Of a stretch of DNA of 64,000 nucleotides, positions 59,821 through 64,000 are shown piece after piece. This DNA is from Companilactobacillus kedongensis (GTDB lineage: Bacteria; Bacillota; Bacilli; Lactobacillales; Lactobacillaceae). Made by a program: the position numbers and the translations under genes. Where the stretch lies: NCBI RefSeq assembly GCF_003946625.1, contig NZ_RHOR01000003.1, forward strand, positions 1 to 64,000. The letters run 5' to 3'. Position 1 is the first letter of the stretch, and each line of letters starts with the position of its first letter. The notes under the pieces were generated by a model. It was not told the DNA's origin, made no database searches, and saw nothing but the letters and a program-made list of their open reading frames with translations.

Positions 59821-60988
59821 TTCTCAATTCTACAAAAATATCGTCGACGATCGATTTTTGTTCTTTTGATAATTCATTTCCGGTAATTGATTCAAAAAAT
59901 TGATCGACTACACCTTCATTGCTAAGTTGATTTATATCTTGAGATTCTGATTCAATATTTTTCTTTTCAATATTTTTATAATCCAATTCAACTACTGTTC
60001 CATATATATCTTGTAGTTGAGCACGAATATTAGTTGAAACATGCTTTGTCCGATCAAAATCTCTAATAGTAATGGCAAACCAATCCTGATCAACTGGTTG
60101 TTTGGAGTAGAAGTCCGGATCAACTAATGTTTCCCAAGTTTCATTTAAAACGATGAGATCAGTTCCTGGTGTTATTTCTCGCAAATCATCTTTGTCAGGT
60201 TCTTTTTCAGTGTCAATGATATAAAATCCTTTGTTGGCGGTGGCTTTAGCTTCCTTAACGTTAAATTTTATAGGGCTGCCGCTATATCTGATATGTTCAC
60301 TAGGGGAGGCAAATCTAGTGTGAATGTGACCTAGCATGACGTAATCGAATTTATCAAATTGAGCGGCATTTAAAGTTTCCAAGCCACCGACTTTTGAAGT
60401 TGTTTCACTAGTCAGGTCAATATCTTTAGCACTTGGCGAAATGGCAAAGTGTGTTACTAAAATATGTTTCTTTTTGGGGTCGAATAACTTATACATATCA
60501 TCTAAGACTAGTGACATAGCATCCCCGATCGTTCTGATGTTTTTAACGGAGTCTTCATCTAAACCTTGTTTTTGATAGTAAACTCGAGCGTCCATTGGAT
60601 CAAAAAAGGGCAGTAAGAATAACTGTGCATCAGATGTCTCGACTGGTTTAAAAGCTTCCTCCAATAGTGTATTAATGTAAAAATTATTGAACTCCATCCA
60701 GTCTCGTCCGTAATTCATACGTTTAGCGCCATCGTGATTTCCAGAGATCGCATAGATAGGAAAGTGGTTATCAATATTTAAGGTTTTAAACATTTCGTTT
60801 AAGGTAGTGATTGCTTCGGTGCTAGGAATGGCTCGATCGTAAATATCACCAGCAACGACTATTCCATCGACCTTTTCGTCTTTAGCAATTTGTAGAATTT
60901 GTTTGAAAGCATACTTTTGTTCATCTAGTAATGAGTAGCCATTCAGAGTGCGGCCAATATGCCAATCAGCTGTGTGTAGAAGTTTCAT
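59813..60988 (-). CDS. sbcD: Exonuclease SbcD (Mre11-like nuclease)
   Basis: The 391-aa protein starts MKLLHTADWHIGRTLNGYSL and has the metallophosphoesterase motifs DWHIG, VAGDIYDRAIPS, ISGNHDGAKR and HIHTRF. It provides the Mn-dependent nuclease of the SbcCD complex. I chose the ATG at 60988 because GGAGGAACAC sits just upstream; the open frame continues 33 bp further without a site. Confidence 0.95.
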   Translation of the reverse strand: MKLLHTADWHIGRTLNGYSLLDEQKYAFKQILQIAKDEKVDGIVVAGDIYDRAIPSTEAITTLNEMFKTLNIDNHFPIYAISGNHDGAKRMNYGRDWMEFNNFYINTLLEEAFKPVETSDAQLFLLPFFDPMDARVYYQKQGLDEDSVKNIRTIGDAMSLVLDDMYKLFDPKKKHILVTHFAISPSAKDIDLTSETTSKVGGLETLNAAQFDKFDYVMLGHIHTRFASPSEHIRYSGSPIKFNVKEAKATANKGFYIIDTEKEPDKDDLREITPGTDLIVLNETWETLVDPDFYSKQPVDQDWFAITIRDFDRTKHVSTNIRAQLQDIYGTVVELDYKNIEKKNIESESQDINQLSNEGVVDQFFESITGNELSKEQKSIVDDIFVELRSE

Positions 60989-61074
60989 ATGTGTTCCTCC
61001 CAATCTAGTTAATTGTAGCAAAGTGAGTGAGGCAAGACATGATCAATAATATAAATTTGGATTTTGTAGTCTCC

Positions 61075-61248
61075 GTCTCCAGGACTGAGAATATTTGCCT
61101 GCTATGCGGACCGACCCGAGCCACTGTCCTGGGTCTCAGTTTGAAGCCTTACCACAGACCGGTAAGTCTCCAAACTCGCCCGGTGGTGTAATTGCTAAAG
61201 CAATAACGCCACTCTCATAGCTGGCAAATATTCTCAATCCTTTCGACT
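61075..61248 (-). repeat. Structured ~170-nt dispersed repeat, copy C
   Basis: In the minus orientation it matches copies A and B, including the invariant 31-nt core (61183-61213). Its terminal inverted repeats are the longest: AGGACTGAGAATATTTGCC (61082-61100) pairs with GGCAAATATTCTCAATCCT (61224-61242), one mismatch in 19. It fills most of the gap between the flavoprotein gene and sbcD, in the same direction as both. Confidence 0.75.
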
Positions 61249-61263
61249 TAATTCAGGTAGTCA

Positions 61264-61316
61264 TAAAAAAGTTGCATCACGTCTGATTTTTTAAACGTGA
61301 TACAACTTTTTCTTTT
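61264..61316. terminator. Terminator of the flavoprotein gene
   Basis: AAAAAGTTGCATCACGT pairs with ACGTGATACAACTTTTT (one mismatch), with A and T runs on both sides. Confidence 0.8.
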
Positions 61317-61331
61317 TTAGTTCATAATTTA

Positions 61332-63137
61332 TTATTCAATAGCTACTTTTTTTAAGGCATCTTGGACTGCTTCTTTGATGGCGGCACTGGAAACTGAGGC
61401 ACCAGAGACTGCATCGACATCTGTTGAATTGGCTTCAATGATTTCTTGAGGTAACATTCTCACTGCTTTGGCACCGTAATCTTCAGATTCACTTTGTTTG
61501 AGAATTTCTACGTTCTTAATATCTGATCCGTCCATCGTAACGCGAACTACGATTTCATTACCCATACCGGCGTTGGATCTGCCAATATATTGATCAGGAC
61601 CAGCTTCAAAGGTTTCCTTATCGTTAAACTTTAAATTAACCTGTTTACTAGCTGACGTGGTGGCATCTGGAGTTAGAGATTTTTCTTTAGCGGCATTCTC
61701 ACCGGCAATTTTACCAAAAATTAAGTCTTCGGCTAAATTGCTACCACCATTGTATTTGCGGCCCATCAAACTACCCAGTTCTCCAGCTGCATATAGATTA
61801 GGGATAACGTTGTTGTCGGTATCGATAACTTCGGTATTTTCATTATGAACAGGACCACCAACAGTATTTAATAGTCCTTGAACAAATGCTAAAGCGTAAT
61901 AAGGACCGTCATCAAATTCTTCTAGTGTTTCGGGTTCACGATTGAAGGCAAAGTCGCGCTTCTCTTTAGAAAATTTATTAAAGTCAGCAACGGTTTGCTT
62001 TAAATTTTCAGCGTCAACTTCGATTTTAATGGCCAACATATCTAAAGTATCAGCTTTAATAACGGAGTTTAGAAATTCAGGATAGGGGGCATTTTCATCA
62101 TTATTTAGTTCCTTAAACTTCTTAGCGTCAAAAATAACGTAAGGATGTAGTTGAGCATTGGGAACTCTCCACTGACCATGATTTTGAATATGGCCATGTC
62201 TATGGATCTCGTTTTCATCAAAATAGCGAGTTCCGTCATCTCCTACAACAAAGACACTTCCACTATGGAGTTGTGGCCAATCAAATGGCAAAAATTGTGC
62301 ACGTTGGCCAGCGGCTGGCTTAGGAGTCAGGCCATGGAAGATACCATATGATTCGTAGTTTGCCATGTTATAGAGTTTTGCCCCGATGTCCTGGGCCATT
62401 GATACACCCGCACCTTTGTTATACAGAGAGCCGATAGGGTGTAGACTTGTTTCTCCCAAATAGTTCTCAACCATTTCAGGATTATTTTCAAATCCACCGG
62501 TGGCAAGAACAACACCATTATTAACTTTAATATCTAATAACTGGTCGTTTTGCTCAATTTGAATGCCAATGATAGTTTTGCTGTCAAAATCTTGGATAAG
62601 ATGTTTGGCAGGTGTCTCATATAAAACATCAATTTTATCAGCACGGTCAGTTACTTGTTTACGTAAATTTTTCCATAGAGCTGCGTCGGCAACCCCTTCG
62701 TGAACAGCTACAAGTTCATGAGTTGCTTCACCTGATAATTCCGGATACTCATGTGCCATAAAATAGAGTGCCTTTGAAACAGGGGAATCTGGATGTTTTC
62801 CCATTATAAAGGGTTTAACGCCTAAATATTTTTCCAAGTATTCGGGAATTTTATATAGTCCCTCAACATATTTATTCATTAAATTTTTGTCATATGAAAG
62901 TGGATCGGCAAGTGCATCATAGTAGTTTTTTAAATCATCCAAGTCGTCACCAGAGGCAATAACTTGTCCGGCATAACGAGTATTTCCACCTTCGTGGCCT
63001 TCAGGGGCAGAATCGACTAGTAATACCTTAGCACCATTATCAGCTGCAAAACGGGCAGCAGTTGCCCCGGCACCGCCGAATCCCAAAACAGCTACATCAT
63101 ATATTGCATCCCAAGCGCTGTATCTATTTTTGAACAT
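61332..63137 (-). CDS. Fumarate reductase-like flavoprotein (FAD and FMN-binding domains)
   Basis: The 601-aa protein has an FAD/NAD-binding start (YDVAVLGFGGAGATAARFAA), a fumarate reductase/KsdD-type flavoprotein core (GVVLATGGFENNPEMVENYL, NGGSNLAEDLIFGKIAGENA), and a C-terminal FMN-binding domain with DAVSGASVSSAAIKEA, the motif for covalent FMN attachment by ApbE. No heme domain or signal peptide is present, so it is a soluble, cytosolic fumarate- or urocanate-reductase-like enzyme. I chose ATG 63137, 8 bases after AAGGAG. It is divergent from an OYE gene. Confidence 0.87.
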   Translation of the reverse strand: MFKNRYSAWDAIYDVAVLGFGGAGATAARFAADNGAKVLLVDSAPEGHEGGNTRYAGQVIASGDDLDDLKNYYDALADPLSYDKNLMNKYVEGLYKIPEYLEKYLGVKPFIMGKHPDSPVSKALYFMAHEYPELSGEATHELVAVHEGVADAALWKNLRKQVTDRADKIDVLYETPAKHLIQDFDSKTIIGIQIEQNDQLLDIKVNNGVVLATGGFENNPEMVENYLGETSLHPIGSLYNKGAGVSMAQDIGAKLYNMANYESYGIFHGLTPKPAAGQRAQFLPFDWPQLHSGSVFVVGDDGTRYFDENEIHRHGHIQNHGQWRVPNAQLHPYVIFDAKKFKELNNDENAPYPEFLNSVIKADTLDMLAIKIEVDAENLKQTVADFNKFSKEKRDFAFNREPETLEEFDDGPYYALAFVQGLLNTVGGPVHNENTEVIDTDNNVIPNLYAAGELGSLMGRKYNGGSNLAEDLIFGKIAGENAAKEKSLTPDATTSASKQVNLKFNDKETFEAGPDQYIGRSNAGMGNEIVVRVTMDGSDIKNVEILKQSESEDYGAKAVRMLPQEIIEANSTDVDAVSGASVSSAAIKEAVQDALKKVAIE

Positions 63138-63261
63138 TTCCATCACTCCTTTATTTCTAGTATAGAGCTTATAAACGATTAAATATATTCCAAATTAAAT
63201 ATTTCACAATATCTATTATTAGAGTTATCATAATCGTATTAAGATAATTGGAGGGGTATGA

Positions 63262-64000
63262 ATGACAAAATATAAATTTTTGGAACCATATACTTTTGCA
63301 AAAAAGGGTATTACTGTGAAAAACAGGATCGTAATACCACCAATGACTGAAATGATGAGCTTCTCAAATGGTGAGGTCACGAGAGACGAGCTTAGATATT
63401 ACAATATTCACACTGGTGGAGCTGGTATGTTCATTACCGCTGTTGCCAATGTAAACGATGAGGGTAAAGGCTTTGAGGGTGAATTAAGTGCCGCCGATGA
63501 TAAATTTATTCCTAGTTTGACTAGTTTAGCTGACACTATGCACAAGAATGGTACTAAAGCTATTTTACAAATTTTCAGTGCCGGACGAATGACTTTTAAG
63601 TCAGTACTTCGTGGCAAACAACCAGTTAGTGCCAGTGCTGTCACAGCTTTACGTAATAATTCTGAGGAACCAAGAGCTTTGAGTGAAGAAGAAGTTGAAC
63701 AAACTATCAAAGACTTTGGACAAGCAACTAGACGTGCTATTCAAGCTGGATTTGATGGCGTTGAAATTCATGGTGCAAATACTTACTTGATCCAACAATT
63801 CTTCTCACCACACAGTAATCGCCGTGATGACAGATGGGGTGGCAGTCTTGAAAAGAGAATGGCCTTTCCATTTGCTGTGATCGATGAAGCACAAAAAGCT
63901 ATTGATAAATATGCTAAAACACCATTTATTCTTGGTTATCGCCTCTCACCTGAGGAAGTCGAAAAGCCAGGTATTAGAATAGAAGATACTTTAGCATTTG
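63262..64000 (+). CDS. NADH:flavin oxidoreductase (Old Yellow Enzyme family), partial
   Basis: The frame opens at the ATG at 63262 after GGAGGGG and runs off the window end (246 codons present). It reads MTKYKFLEPYTFAKKGITVK, NRIVIPPMTEMMSFSNGEV and GVEIHGANTYLIQQFFSPHS, closely like the OYE protein at 53986 over its whole visible length. The two share about the same start and spacing of motifs, so they are paralogues. The C-terminus is missing only because the window ends. Confidence 0.9.
   Translation, partial: MTKYKFLEPYTFAKKGITVKNRIVIPPMTEMMSFSNGEVTRDELRYYNIHTGGAGMFITAVANVNDEGKGFEGELSAADDKFIPSLTSLADTMHKNGTKAILQIFSAGRMTFKSVLRGKQPVSASAVTALRNNSEEPRALSEEEVEQTIKDFGQATRRAIQAGFDGVEIHGANTYLIQQFFSPHSNRRDDRWGGSLEKRMAFPFAVIDEAQKAIDKYAKTPFILGYRLSPEEVEKPGIRIEDTLAF

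Noticed and set aside
1-64000. CRISPR arrays, tRNA or rRNA genes
   Set aside because: No regularly spaced repeats, cloverleaf with CCA end or rRNA-like sequence was seen on either strand by eye; a tRNAscan-SE and CRISPR search would settle it.

Overview
The window looks like chromosome of a low-GC Gram-positive lactic acid bacterium (Lactobacillaceae, possibly the Companilactobacillus group; the genus is inferred from protein style, not from a marker gene). Support comes from AT-rich coding sequence, GGAGG/GGGGG ribosome binding sites, several secreted SLAP-type (SlpA-domain) proteins, DUF4767 and DUF6287 lipoproteins, PepN, YitT, and a D-aspartate-ligase-like/FemX pair for cell-wall cross-bridges.

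Layout. 1-600: structured RNA and a tiny hydrophobic ORF that resembles a type I toxin locus. 645-9750: housekeeping genes (VOC protein, HelD, RarA, GPP34-like protein, SGNH hydrolase, coaA, guaA). 9742-21834: a 12.1 kb, more GC-rich integrative and mobilizable element in the last codons of guaA. It is bounded by a 12-bp direct repeat and has arm-type integrase repeats at both ends, a tyrosine integrase, a DUF3173 protein, a MobT-type relaxase and a Tn916/ICEBs1-like oriT. Its cargo is a full type I restriction system (hsdM-hsdS-hsdR) and a CBASS-like operon (CD-NTase, stand-alone E2-like protein, two-TM effector) preceded by a near-perfect LexA box. 21978-26123: immediately beyond the element, an AT-rich operon encodes an undescribed three-TM membrane protein, a SIR2-domain protein and a HerA-type ATPase, the last two matching the SIR2-HerA (Nezha-type) anti-phage architecture. 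The 3' side of guaA is therefore a defence hotspot with at least three systems side by side.

26365-40269: cell-surface region with lipoproteins, YitT, an immunity-like protein, FemX plus D-Asp-ligase-like ATP-grasp, and a cluster of SLAP-domain proteins, including two recent paralogues and two paralogous lipoproteins. 40308-49213: regulators and redox genes (WYL regulator, LytTR-LiaF pair with direct repeats upstream, nitroreductase, SDR, zinc alcohol dehydrogenase, LysR, NTF2-like), then an XRE-membrane protein-Fic cluster whose Fic protein lacks the catalytic His, and a cytochrome-b5-like protein. 49532-64000: pepN, BI-1 family protein, HxlR regulator divergent from an Old Yellow Enzyme homologue, YdcF-like protein, sbcC-sbcD, a fumarate-reductase-like flavoprotein and a second OYE homologue cut by the window end.

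Two families of structured non-coding repeats stand out. One is a ~170-nt element present three times (28661, 49243, 61075) with conserved terminal inverted repeats and an invariant 31-nt core. The other is a ~115-bp inverted-repeat element present twice (42734, 46988) that carries a variable terminator-like hairpin. All identifications are from reading the sequence and from family knowledge; no database search was run.
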